DNA from: Neocallimastix lanati (nom. inval.)
Taxonomy: Eukaryota > Neocallimastigomycota > Neocallimastigomycetes > Neocallimastigales > Neocallimastigaceae
Reading direction: 5' to 3'
Assembly (NCBI GenBank): GCA_016946835.1
Contig: JACVTC010000002.1
Span: forward strand, 1,005,001-1,062,500
DNA length: 57,500 nt
Positions 26,374 to 37,689 of this stretch are shown in pieces. Position numbers and translations under genes: made by a program. The notes under the pieces are model-generated. The model saw only the letters and a program-made list of their open reading frames with translations. It had not been told where the DNA came from and ran no database searches. Positions within the stretch are counted from its first letter, which is position 1. Every line of letters begins with the position of its first letter.

Positions 26374-27066
26374 GGAAATTGGATGTTTCATTTTCATTTA
26401 TATATTTTTAATTTTTATATTTATATATATATATATATATTTTTTTTTTGATTATGCATTATTTTATACTATCTACCGTTTTTTTTTTTTTTTTATTATT
26501 ATTAGTATTAATATATTCTATAAAATGATGAATCATAACTTTCTTAATTTTTAATTCTTATTTATTCATTTAAAGTTTTTTTTTTTTTATTTTATTTTAT
26601 ATTTTATATCCATATAAATTATATTTATTTATTCATTTATTTATTATATTTATTTATTTTATATTTATTTATTTATTCATTTGATTCATTCATTTATTAT
26701 TATTATAATTTATACATAGAAATACATAGATAGAATGATAGAACGATTATTTTTTTAAAAAAAAAAAGGGTGTTTATCAATTCATAAAAAGTATTTTCTA
26801 AAAAAAAAAAAAAAAAAAATAATGTTATGAAAAGAGAAAAGAGAAAAGAAAAAAGTGGATTGAACCAATCAACCGTAAAAAAAGATTAATAATAAAATAA
26901 AAGAATAATAATTTTTTTTTTTTTAAAAGTAAAATCGTATTTTCTAAATCTTAATAATAAATGAAATAAAATATAAAAAATTTATTTATTTTATTTGTTG
27001 ATTTAATTTAATTTAAAATGTTAAAAAAAACATTTAAACATGTTTTATCCTAAAAAAAAAAAATTT

Positions 27067-27099
<33 letters not shown>

Positions 27100-27262
27100 A
27101 AATTTTATTTTATATTGGATTAAAATTTACTTTATTTATTAGAATTTATTTTATTAATAAATCAATTTATTATTATTTTTTTTTAAAAAAAAAAGGAAAA
27201 AAAATGTAATGAAATGATAATTAACCATTGGAAGAAGTCAATAATAATAGTAATAATAAAAA

Positions 27263-27325
27263 GGAATCATCATTCATCACTGAATCATGGAATCACTGAA
27301 TCATGGAATCATAGAATCATTAGAT
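27263..27325 (+). repeat. 16-base tandem repeat (aatcactgaatcatgg)
   Basis: Two full units plus related eight-base pieces (aatcatag, aatcattag). An ATG frame over 27214-27327 (37 codons) passes through it and reads HHSSLNHGITESWNHR. The island is G+C-richer than its flanks. Confidence 0.65.
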
Positions 27326-27745
27326 GATAATATATAATAATAATAATAAAAAAAAACTACTTTTATAATGATTATTATTTTATTTTATTTTATTATATTT
27401 TTTGATGTTATTATTTATTTTTATATATAGATTAAGATAGAGTTTTATCCTAATAACTAAAATAATATAAAAAAAATGAAGAAGAAGAAGAAAAAACCTT
27501 TTTTTTTTTATTATTATTTTATTTATTATTATTATTATTTTTATTATTTTTTAAAAAAATTTTTTTCTATTCAATTTAACTATTTTTTTTATTTCTTAAA
27601 AATTTTTCAATATATTATCAATTTATTCTTTATATATTATCATCTAATGGATGGATGGATTTTTATTTCAATTTTATTTTAATATAATAAATAAGTAGTA
27701 TATGATAATTGGATAGAAATATCAACAATATTTTGTTAATATTAA

Positions 27746-27776
<31 letters not shown>

Positions 27777-28678
27777 ATATAAATAAATAGATAAAAAAAA
27801 GAAAAAACTATAATTCTTATTTTTTTTTTAATTTTTATTTAATATATATATAAATATATATTTTGTGTTCTAATTCTAATTCTATTTTATTTTAATCAAT
27901 TTTTTTTTTAATACTTTTTTCTATGTCACATTTTTAAAATTAAGTATTATAAACTATTTATTATTATTATTATTATTATTATTGGTATTATTAAATATGA
28001 ATAATAATAATAGTTAATTGTTTTTTAGCATTGGTAATCTTTAGTAGTAGTAATCGTAGTATTAATTATTTGAATTATTAATATTATTGGTATTATTCTA
28101 TATTGTAATAATACTATAATATTAATACTGTGATGAAGATGACTTTTTCTTTGTTTTAAATCATAATTAATATTTCTTTTTTTTAATGCTTTCTTTATTA
28201 TTATTATTTTTATATTATTTTAATATTATTATGAAAGTTTTTTTTTTTTTTTCTTTTTAATTTATATATTTATATCTATAATTAAAAAAAAAAAAAAATA
28301 GAAATTAGATTATTTATTATCATTTTTTATTTTTTATTTTTTATTTTTTATTTTTTTTCTTTTAATTCTTTTTTTATATTATAATTTTTAATTTTAGATA
28401 AATTTTTAATTTTAGATATAACTGTCTATATTAAAAGAAAAAAGAAAAAAAAAAATAAAATTAAAAACAATAGTATATGCTTCTTTAAATATTTTAAAAT
28501 TTGTTCTATTGCATAAATAGAAAAAAAGAAAAAAAAAAAGAAAAAAAAGAAAAAAAGAAAAGGTTTTAGGCATATAAAGTCAAATTAAAAAAAAAAAAAT
28601 TTTTTTTTTCATGTATCAATTTTTTTATGTCATTTTTTTTTATGTATTTATTTATTTAATAATATTTAATAATTATTA

Positions 28679-28790
28679 TTTTATTCATTATTTTATTATT
28701 CATTATTTTATTATTCATTATTTTATTATTTATTATTTTATTATTCATTATTTTATTATTTATTATTTTATTATTCATTATTTTATTATT
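28679..28790 (+). repeat. 15-base tandem repeat
   Basis: Seven or eight units of attattttattattc/t. The apparent 88-codon frame here reads HYFII/YYFII repeats produced by the array. Confidence 0.8.
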
Positions 28791-29050
28791 ATTTATTTAA
28801 TATTTAATTATGTAATATTTAATATTTTATTATTATGTTTATTTAAAATAAAAAAAAAAAAAAAGTGTACTACTTAATAATATACAAAATTTCTTTTTTT
28901 TTTTTTTTTTATTTGTAGTTATAATATAGAGTATTACTATTATTTTTTTTCCTTTTATTTAAAATTATTTATATATAAAATTTTAATTAAGCCTTTATTT
29001 TTATTTATTAAAATAATAAGAAGAAAAAAAAAAATTAAATCAAATTTTAA

Positions 29051-29060
29051 CCATATATGG
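29051..29060. promoter_or_regulatory. CArG-box-like site CCATATATGG
   Basis: An exact match to the CC(A/T)6GG sequence bound by SRF-type MADS proteins, inside a 12-base palindrome ACCATATATGGT. No gene is near, so a role is doubtful. Confidence 0.2.
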
Positions 29061-30318
29061 TAATATGATGGTGGAACAATTCATTTCATTTAAATAAATA
29101 AATAAATTAATTAATTAATTAAATAAAGAAAAAAAAATTTTTTTTTTTTTATTTTTTTTGTACAAATAATTTTAAGATGAAGGATGATGAATGATGATTA
29201 ATTTATATTAATATTTATTAATATTCTTATTCTTATTTCTTCCTAAATTTAAATTTAATAATAATTAATATTAATATTATTAATGACTATAATAATATTA
29301 GTGTCAATCATAATATTAATATTATTATTAAATTTTTTTTATATGATTATTTTAATTTTAATTATTAATTATTATTTTAATTTTTTTTTCTATTATAGTT
29401 GTGAAGAAATTAAAATGAAGAAAGGAATAAAGTACATTCTATAGAGTGATCATAATAAAAAATAAATAAATAAATAAATAAGAACGAATAATAATTAAAT
29501 TCATTAAGGAACTACTATAGAAAATAACATAAAAAATATAATAAAATAAAATGAAGAAAAAAAAAAAAAACATTAAAAAAAAAATAATAGATAATAGATA
29601 ATAGATAATAGATGATATAATTATAATAATGAGTAGTAATAAATAAGAAAGAATAAAAACTAAATTAATAGAAAAGCTATGAAAAATAAAAAATAAAAAA
29701 AAGATTATTAATTAATCAAATCACCTTTTATAAATATATCTATTAAATAATTTAATTCATATCCTTTAAAAATAAAAATAATAAAGAAAGAAAGAAAGAA
29801 ATGATTGAATTTTTTTTTTTTTTTATATTGATAATAATTAGTGATCATTATTATTATCATGATCATCCTATATTCTTTTTTTTTTTTTTTTTTTAATATA
29901 TTTAAAACAAAACAAAACAACCACTCACACACAAAAAAAAAAAAAAAAAAAGGAATAAAGAAAAAATAAATTTTTTTTTTTTTAAATAAATTAATAAAAA
30001 TATTAATTGTTATTATTCTAATCATTAATTTATATCTATACAATATATATATATATTTTTTTAAAAAGAAATAAAAGTAAATCACTTTTTTTTTTTTTTT
30101 TATAATTTAGCCAAAGGGAATAAGCCGTAAAAAAAAAAAGGTGTTTTACAAAATAAAATAAAAAAAAAAGTTTAAATAAAAATAATTATATTTTTTATAT
30201 TAATGGTAATCATAATATTTAATAATATTTAATATTATTTTTTTTCATTTTTATTTTTTTTTTTTGTAAGACTTTTTTTTGACTTTATTAATTTATATAG
30301 AATATAGTTTGTACGAGG

Positions 30319-30582
30319 TTAAACAAAGCAAATAATTAAAACAAAAAAAAATAGAAATAAAATTAAAATATAAAATAAAAATAATACCAATAAAAATATG
30401 ACATAAAAATAATATAAATAAAATAAAATAAATGTAATAAAAATAAAATAAAATAAAATAAAAATAATAAAAATAAACATTAAATTAAAAAAAAAAAAAG
30501 GTATTGTTGTTGTAGCTAATGTTTTATTTTTATTTTGTGGAAGGTGAACTGCCAATCCAAAGAGAAATTGAAAGAAAATCAT
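30319..30582 (-). CDS. Candidate ORF, 87 aa, weak
   Basis: Minus-strand ATG at 30582. The first 30 residues are varied (MIFFQFLFGLAVHLPQNKNK then TLATTTIP); the rest is Phe/Ile/Leu/Tyr from T-rich DNA. The plus strand over the same island also has an ATG frame at 30519-30599 (26 codons, MFYFYFVEGELPIQREIERK and onward), which is at least as protein-like. One of the two may be real; I cannot tell which. Confidence 0.14.
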   Translation of the reverse strand: MIFFQFLFGLAVHLPQNKNKTLATTTIPFFFFNLMFIFIIFILFYFIFITFILFYLYYFYVIFLLVLFLFYILILFLFFFVLIICFV

Positions 30583-30599
30583 TAAATATTAAAAATTAA

Positions 30600-32043
30600 A
30601 ATAAAAAAAATAAAAAAATTAAAAAATTAAAAATTTGAATTTGAATTTGAATTTATTATTTTATTATTATTATTTTATATGATTTATTTAATGTATTTTA
30701 AATTTAATTTTAAATTTAAATTTTAAATTTAATTTTAAATTTAAATTTTAAATTTTAAATTTAATTTTATTTTAGGGATTTAATTTTTTATTATTTTTAT
30801 TTATTTATTTAATTTAATTTAATTTATTTATCTCTATTTATTTGTATTTATTTGTTTAATTTATTTATTTTTAAGTTTTTAGTATCACAAAATATAATCA
30901 AAAAAAATTTTTTTTATTAATTTAAATCATTTTTTTTTATATAAATCTTTTTAAACGAAATAAAAATTAAAATTAAAATAAATAAATAAATAATAATAAG
31001 GAAAAGGGTTACACCAATTTTTTTTTAAATAAATAAATCTTAAGATAAATAAATAAATGAATAAAATCATAATAAATAAATAAATTCAAATAAATAAATA
31101 AATAAATAAAATTTGTAGTTAATTTAAATTCATATTATTATAATGAATGATATATAATAAAATGAAGAATTAAAAAGTTAAAAAAAAAAGGTGATTTGTA
31201 ATCTAATACAATTTAATATAAATTTAACACAATTGAAGAAGGTCAAATCATTAAAATAAATAAATAAATAAATACAAAAAAAATATAAAAAAATTAAAAA
31301 GAGATAGAAAGATAGTTTTTTCTCTTTTTCCTTTATTTTTTTTTTTTTTTTTTAAATTTTTGTATTACATAATTAGGCATATATTTCATTTGTATTACCA
31401 AAAAAATTTAAGATATTTGTATTACCATTATTTTAATTTTATTTTAATTTTATTTTATTGTTATTTTATTATTTTTATTGTTATTTTAGATAAAAATGAT
31501 ACTTTTAATTTATATTTATTTAAAAAAATATATATATATATTTTATTTTATGTTATATTTTATTATTTATATTTTATTATTTATATTTTATTATTTATAT
31601 TTTATTATTTATATTTTATTTTTAATATTTTATTTTCAATATTTTAGCCGAATGCTTTAGCCATAATTTTATTTTTGTTTTATTTTATTTATATGAATTA
31701 AATTTCATAATTATTAAAAAGAAAAAAAAAATTTTTTTTTTCTTTTTAAATTCATCTCTATATATAATATATATATTATTTTTATAATAATTTTTATTGT
31801 ATATTTAATTTTTTTTATTTTATATATATATATATATATATTTTTTTTTTAAAAAAAAGTTTATTTTAATCTATTCCAAATTTTTAATAATAATTTATAG
31901 AGATGATTATTATAAATAAAATAAGTTAAGTTTATATCTATTTATGGAATACATAATAAATAAAATAAAATAAATTTATGTTCATATAAATAAAATCATA
32001 ATTATTAATAATATTTTTGTTTTAATTAATAAAATATAAGAAC

Positions 32044-32074
<31 letters not shown>

Positions 32075-33248
32075 TGGAAATGACGCATAAATCCATCTAT
32101 ATCTTTATATGTTTAATTTTTTTTTTTTTTTTTTTATGGCGTTCATTAATAAATGTAAAAAAAAATTTTATATTATTATTATTCAATTATTATTAAATAG
32201 TTCTATTTTATTTTTTATTTTATTTTATTTTATTTTATTTTTATTTTTATTATTTATTTTATTACTATAAAAGATTAATTTAAAAAAGGAAAAAAAAAAA
32301 AAAAAAAGTTAAAAATGGTGATGACTGTTAATAGAAAAAAAAAATTTTTTTTTAATACAAAAAGCCAAAATATACAAAAAAAAAAAAAAGCCAAGTCGTG
32401 AAAGGAACGGTCACGTCATAATTAGAAATAATTATCATTCGATAGATAAACATATATTTACATACATACATACATACATACAAATATATATATATATTTT
32501 GTTTTTTTTTTGTTTTTGTTTTATTATTTTATTTTTGTTTCATATTTATCTATATATATAAATAGATAGATAGATACATATTTTCAATTAAGTAGATATT
32601 TTTATTATTATTTATAAAGTTTAAAATATTAGGACAGGTTCTATACAAAAATATATATATATATATAAATATATAAATATTAATATATTTTAATTTTCTG
32701 TATTTTTCATTTCATTTATTTTATATATGATTATTATTATCATTTAATAAAATATAATAAAAAAAAAAAGGTTTAAAAATAGTAAAAATATGATAGAAAA
32801 TTACATTAAAAAAAAAATGTATCATAGAATGAGATTAAAAAAAAAAAATTATTTTTTAATTGTTTTTGTGTTTTAGAATAATAATAATAAATAATAATTA
32901 CAAAAATAATTATAATTAAAATAATAATAATTATAAATAATAATAATTATAAATAATAATAATAATAATTATAATTAAAATAATAATAAATAATAATAAA
33001 TAATAATAAATAATTAAATAATTAAATAATTAAATAATTAAAATATCCAATACATATATATAAAATATAAATAATATAAAATAAAATAATGAAAAAAAAA
33101 TAATATAAATGATAATAATAATAAAAAAAATGAAATTAAAAAGAATAAAAGTTAAGGAGGGATAATTAAAAAAAAAAAAAAATAGAAAATAAAAATAACA
33201 AAAAATAATAAAAATAATAAAAATAATAATAAAAATAATCTTATTAAT

Positions 33249-33282
<34 letters not shown>

Positions 33283-33876
33283 TTGATTTTTATTAACATT
33301 TATAAACATTTTTAATTTTTATATATTAATTTTTATATAGACATTAGACCATTGCTTATTATTATTAATTTTTATTTTATTTTATTTTATTTTTAATTTT
33401 TATATAGGTATTTAGACCGTTTTCTTTTTATTGTATTTTATAATTTCATTTTATTATTATTATTTTTTTTATTTTTTAATTTTACTACAATTCACAATTC
33501 ATTAACATTATTATTTTAGGTAATCATATATCAACAATAACTTTTTTTTTTTTTTTTGTTATTAAGGTGATGATAAAAGTAATTTAAACCTATCTCCTTA
33601 ATTTTTTTTTTTTTTTTAAATGGTCTAATTCAATAAAATAGGCCTATGTAAATTCAATAATAAATAATAATAATAAATAATAATATTAAATACTAATACT
33701 AATAATAATAATAATTTATATCATTTAATAAGATATAAAAAATATATATATGTTAAATATTTGTATAATATATATTTATGTAGAGTATTTAAATTAAGAA
33801 ATGATTATTTTTATAATTGAATCTCTATTAATATTATATTTATTATTTATAAGAGATCAATTTTTTATTTTTATTT
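30600..33876. other. Gene-free A/T DNA
   Basis: It contains ATTTTATT-type repeats (31560-31635). A plus frame of 40 codons starts at 32074 (MEMTHKSIYIFICLIFFFFF). A start-less plus frame spans 32325-32561 with KPSRERNGHVIIRNNYHSID. Repeated ttatatag/tagacc strings occur at 33325 and 33400. Confidence 0.5.
33638..33647. other. 10-base palindrome ATAGGCCTAT
   Basis: It has a GGCC core, very rare in this window, and lies downstream of a long T tract. Confidence 0.4.
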
Positions 33877-33993
33877 TTAATTTTTTTTTTTTAATTCTTC
33901 TTTAATATATCCAGCATCCTCATATTTAATATAATATCTAATTCTATTATTATTATTTTGTAATTCATAGCCTACAATTTTCATTTCTTCCAT
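33877..33993 (-). CDS. Small ORF or terminal exon, 38 aa, unknown function
   Basis: On the minus strand an ATG at 33993 opens 38 codons closed by TAA at 33877-33879. It begins MEEMKIVGYELQNNNNRIRY and ends in EELKKKN. The middle uses mixed codons (gta ggc, gag gat gct gga) and is far richer in G and C than the DNA around it, and purine-first codons dominate. An in-frame upstream ATG at 34026 would add 11 residues (MFSIFISFNIN), but the DNA there returns to background. The pattern I-x-GYE followed by YYIKYED faintly recalls the first strands of a PX domain; this is too short to claim. It may be a microprotein, the last exon of a split gene, or a relic. Of the internal candidates this is the one I trust most. 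Confidence 0.4.
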   Translation of the reverse strand: MEEMKIVGYELQNNNNRIRYYIKYEDAGYIKEELKKKN

Positions 33994-34189
33994 ATTTATA
34001 TTAAAGGATATGAAAATTGAGAACATAAAAAAGATAAAAAAAATATAAAAAATTAATTGAATATATTATATTATATTATATTATACTATATTATATAATA
34101 TTATATTATATTTAAAGCATTTTTTATCCGAAATTAAAAATTTTAACAAAAAAAAATCAAAATCTAAATAAAAATTAAAATTAAAATTA

Positions 34190-34545
34190 TAAATAATAAA
34201 TAATAAATAATAAATAATAAATAATAAATAATAAATAATAAATAATAAATAATAAATAATAAATAATAAATAATAAATAATAAATAATAAATAAATAATA
34301 AATGAATAATAAATAATAAATAATAAATAATAAATAATAAATAATAAATAATAAATAATAAATAATAAATAATAAATAATAAATAATAAATAATAAATAA
34401 TAAATAATAAATAATAAATAATAAATAATAAATAATAAATAATAAATAATAAAAAGAGTATTTATTAATAAATAATAAATAATAAATAATAAATAATAAA
34501 TAATAAATAATAAATAATTGAATAATAAATTAATAAATAATAAAT
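34190..34545 (+). repeat. Seven-base tandem array (TAAATAA)n containing a dispersed-repeat core
   Basis: Roughly 48 units of the 7-base repeat, interrupted at 34441-34478 by aaaaagagtatttattaata. That core with its flanks is repeated exactly at 45542. Confidence 0.85.
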
Positions 34546-34752
34546 AATTATAATGGACAGATCGCTTTTTTTTCCCTTTCTCCTTATGTTTTAATGAAGG
34601 TCACACAAAATGAACTAGCCATTATTAATTTTGAGAGAAAAAAAAAATTAATATTCATTATAATATAATAATAAAAAAAAATAATATTCATGTCTACTAT
34701 CATAAAAAAAAAAAGATTATTTTTATTATTTTCAATTTTTCTTTATTTTTTA

Positions 34753-34783
<31 letters not shown>

Positions 34784-34787
34784 GACT

Positions 34788-34850
34788 GAAGACTTTGGTC
34801 TTCCCCATATAGTAATATGGGTGTATGATTAACTGCCATACCGGTACGGC
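34788..34850. ncRNA. Cluster of three consecutive hairpins, possible structured RNA
   Basis: This is the most G+C-rich patch outside the terminal gene. Hairpin 1 pairs GAAGAC with GTCTTC around TTTG (34788-34803). Hairpin 2 pairs CCCATAT with ATATGGG around AGTA (34804-34821) and abuts hairpin 1 directly. After a 13-base linker, hairpin 3 is the near-palindrome GCCATACCGGTACGGC (34835-34850, one mismatch pair). T5 follows at 34856-34860, as a Pol III terminator would, and a long T tract precedes (34753-34780). No tRNA, snRNA or known ribozyme core is recognised. It could instead be a G+C-rich mobile hairpin element or a decayed coding fragment. Confidence 0.35.
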
Positions 34851-34954
34851 GTCGATTTTTCTTTATAAAACATTAATTTTTTATATTATATTATAAATCT
34901 ATAATTATATATATATATATAAATATTTATAAAATATTGTATTTATATTTATTC

Positions 34955-34990
34955 CATACACGCCAATTTAGGCCGCATCATTTTAAAACA
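34955..34990. other. Second small G+C-rich island beside the hairpin cluster
   Basis: The stretch ccatacacgccaatttaggc and the bases after it stand out from the A/T background about 100 bases downstream of the three hairpins. A plus-strand frame reads FHTRQFRPHHFKTKK. It may belong with the hairpin block as remnants of one inserted element. No function can be assigned. Confidence 0.2.
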
Positions 34991-35379
34991 AAAAAAAATT
35001 ATTATTATTAATATTATATTTTTTTTTTTGTATTATCCCTTCTATTTATCTAATATTCCATTTTTTTTTTATATAATAAATTCATATAGAAATAAATTCA
35101 TTGAGAAATATATAAGTTTATATTCATAAAATCAAAAAAAAAAATCAAAAAAAAAAAAAAATAAAAAATAAAAAAAAAATAAAAATAATTATTTTCATCA
35201 TCATCATCATCATTCTCTCTCAATCTTTCTTTGAGAAAATAAAAAAAAAATAAAAAATAAAAAATAAAATGTTTATGATGACATATTTAGAATTAAATTC
35301 AAGATAATTTAATATATCAATACTATTAATTGATAATATACCTAGACATATATTAATTAATATATCATATATTTATTAT

Positions 35380-35661
35380 TTATATAAATAAATATAAATA
35401 AAAGTACAACTTTTTTATTTCGATTGATGAAATTAGGATTAATTTATTTTTTATGGTGATGACTTTAATATATATTATATATATATGAGTATCAATATGC
35501 ATATATATAAATATAAATAAATATATATATATTTTTAATTTTAACTTTAATTTTTTTTTTAAATTTGGTAATTGTATTACCCTAATATAAAAAATATATG
35601 AATTAATAATAATATAATAATAAATACTTAAAATAAAAAATAATATATTTATGTGTAACAT
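35380..35661 (-). CDS. Candidate ORF, 93 aa, weak
   Basis: Minus-strand frame from 35661 to 35380, starting MLHINILFFILSIYYYIIIN. It includes RVIQLPNLKKKLKLKLK and KVITIKNKLILISSIEIKKL, which are more varied than background. Most of the remainder is Ile/Tyr from TATA repeats. Probably fortuitous. Confidence 0.12.
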   Translation of the reverse strand: MLHINILFFILSIYYYIIINSYIFYIRVIQLPNLKKKLKLKLKIYIYLFIFIYMHIDTHIYIIYIKVITIKNKLILISSIEIKKLYFYLYLFI

Positions 35662-36155
35662 TCCTATTATTACTTTTGAAGATATAAACTATATTATATA
35701 TTATAATCTATTCATAATCTATTTATATTAAAAAGTGTTTAGTTTACAAATAAATATATCTATATCTATATCTATATCTATGTCTATATATATTTTTTTT
35801 TTGAATTGTTTATTTGTTACATTTCTACCCTTTCTATGAATTAATTTTACAGAAGAAACCCTTGATCACCATACATGATCATTACATATACTATAAAGAA
35901 TGATAATAATAATAATTATGAAAATAATTAAATAATAATGATAATTGTAATAATAATGTAAATAATTAAATAATAATGATAATAATAATATTTATTCTTA
36001 TTATTCTTATTATTAATATTATTTCATTTAATTATAATATTATTTATTATTATAATTCAAAAAGAAAATTTTATGTTTTTTTTTTTTTTTTTTTTTTTAA
36101 TATATTAGAAAAATAATTGATTAATCAATTTGAACAAATTAAAAATGGTTAAAGA

Positions 36156-36611
36156 ATGGTTATAGATCGCTTATCTTTTCCTTTTTCATCTGGTGACGGA
36201 CCGATTCTTTTTTTTTTTTTTTTTCCACTTTTTTATTTTGGCTTATTTTATTTTTTTATTTTAGATAGATTAAAATGGATAAATTTTAATAAAATTATCA
36301 TAACAATGATAATAATAAATATAAAGATAATAATAATAATAGTTATAATAAATATAAAGATAATAATAATAATAATAATAATAATTATTATTATTATTAT
36401 TAAAAAAGAAAAGGAAAAAAAAATAAAAATAAAAGTGAATATCATTAATATTATTATAATTATAATAATAACAATGAATAGAATAAGGAAAATTGTTTTT
36501 TTTTATTATTTTAATCAATTTTTTTTTTTTCTGTTTAACTTTTATTTTTATTTTATTTTAATTAAAAAAAAAAAAAAAAAAGATATTATATTATCTATTC
36601 TAAATGAGTAG
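36156..36611 (+). CDS. Candidate ORF, 151 aa, likely inflated by repeats
   Basis: ATG at 36156. The first 18 residues, MVIDRLSFPFSSGDGPIL, come from a distinct G+C-rich island (36156-36212) with codons such as cgc, ggt, gac, gga and ccg. After that the frame reads poly-Phe, then a long Ile/Asn stretch from AAT repeats, then more poly-Phe and poly-Lys. The start is interesting; the remainder is mostly microsatellite. The AGATCGCTT string here is shared with 34559. Confidence 0.18.
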   Translation: MVIDRLSFPFSSGDGPILFFFFFPLFYFGLFYFFILDRLKWINFNKIIITMIIINIKIIIIIVIINIKIIIIIIIIIIIIIIKKEKEKKIKIKVNIINIIIIIIITMNRIRKIVFFYYFNQFFFFLFNFYFYFILIKKKKKKDIILSILNE

Positions 36612-37350
36612 TTTCATTTCTTTAATAATAATAATAATAATATTTTTTTTATTTTAATATTTAGTAGAATATAGGAATATAATTAAAGTAAAGTATAGAT
36701 TAAAAATAAGATAAAATAAAAAAAAATAGTAGAATATATTCCTATATTCATACGGTGGTATAATTATAATTAAAGTACAGATAAAAAAAAAAAATTCGAA
36801 AAGTAAATTCATCCATCAAAAAAAAAAAAAAAATAAAAAAATTTTTTCATAGATTAAAAAAATATTTGTATATAAAGAGAGATAATATATATTCATATAG
36901 ATTCATTTATAATTATAATATAATATAATATATGTATGTATGTTATTTACAATATTTATTTTAATGTATATCATTTTATAATCTATTTTAATTAGAAATA
37001 AATTAAAATAAAATAAAAAAATAAAAAAACAATTTTTTTAAATATTAAATTAAAAATTAATCAATTTTTATTTTATTTTATTTTATTTTATTTTATTGAT
37101 TTTCTGTTGAAAAACCATTTTCAATTTATCATAATAAAAAATTATAAAAATAAAATGATAATAAACTATTTTTTATAATTATTAATTATTAATTATTATT
37201 ATTATTATTATTTTATTTTTAATATTAAATTTAATTTTTTTATTTTATGTATTATTTTATTATTTATTAAAAAATAATAATAATAATAATGATAATAATA
37301 ATAATTATTATTATTATTAAATATTAAATGAAAAGACACCACCAAAATTT

Positions 37351-37689
37351 TTAATTATTATATATATATATATTTTTTTTTAAAAAAAAAAAAAAGTTAA
37401 ATGAAATACTGCTGCAGCTACAACTAATAGTAATAATAAAATAATTTATTATTAAAAGGAATAGTGGATATTTTTTTTTTGTTAAGTCAATGGATACACA
37501 CCCACAAATAAAAAAAAAAAAAAATAGAATAAAATAATATAAAAGAACACAAAAAAAAAAAAATAATTTAAAATATAATATATATATTATAAATTTAAAA
37601 ATTATAAAACTTTTTAAGAAAATAAAAAAAAAATAAATGAGAAAAATAAACGAGAAAAATAAATAAAAAAGGACCAATTTTAAACGCAT
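37351..37689 (-). CDS. Candidate ORF, 112 aa, weak
   Basis: Minus-strand ATG at 37689, stop near 37351. A hydrophobic start MRLKLVLFYLFFSFIFLIYF resembles a signal or anchor, and ICGCVSIDLTKKKYPLFLLI lies in a G+C-richer patch, followed by ISCSCSSISF. The rest is Phe/Ile/Tyr. The complementary strand of the patch reads NTAAATTNSNN, also protein-like. Confidence 0.13.
   Translation of the reverse strand: MRLKLVLFYLFFSFIFLIYFFFIFLKSFIIFKFIIYILYFKLFFFFCVLLYYFILFFFFFICGCVSIDLTKKKYPLFLLIINYFIITISCSCSSISFNFFFFLKKNIYIYNN

Larger units (their letters stand above)
26290..30310. other. Gene-free A/T DNA
   Basis: A basic 24-codon ATG frame lies at 26827-26901 (MKREKRKEKSGLNQSTVKKR) with a gattg/caatc hairpin. 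Frames at 27476, 28611 and 29708-30085 are low-complexity. No gene is supported. Confidence 0.5.

Noticed and set aside
34781-34860. tRNA or known self-cleaving ribozyme
   Set aside because: No cloverleaf with a 7-base anticodon loop, no B box, and no hammerhead CTGATGA/GAAA core on either strand. Some bases (taactgcc) recall twister, but the rest of that motif is missing.
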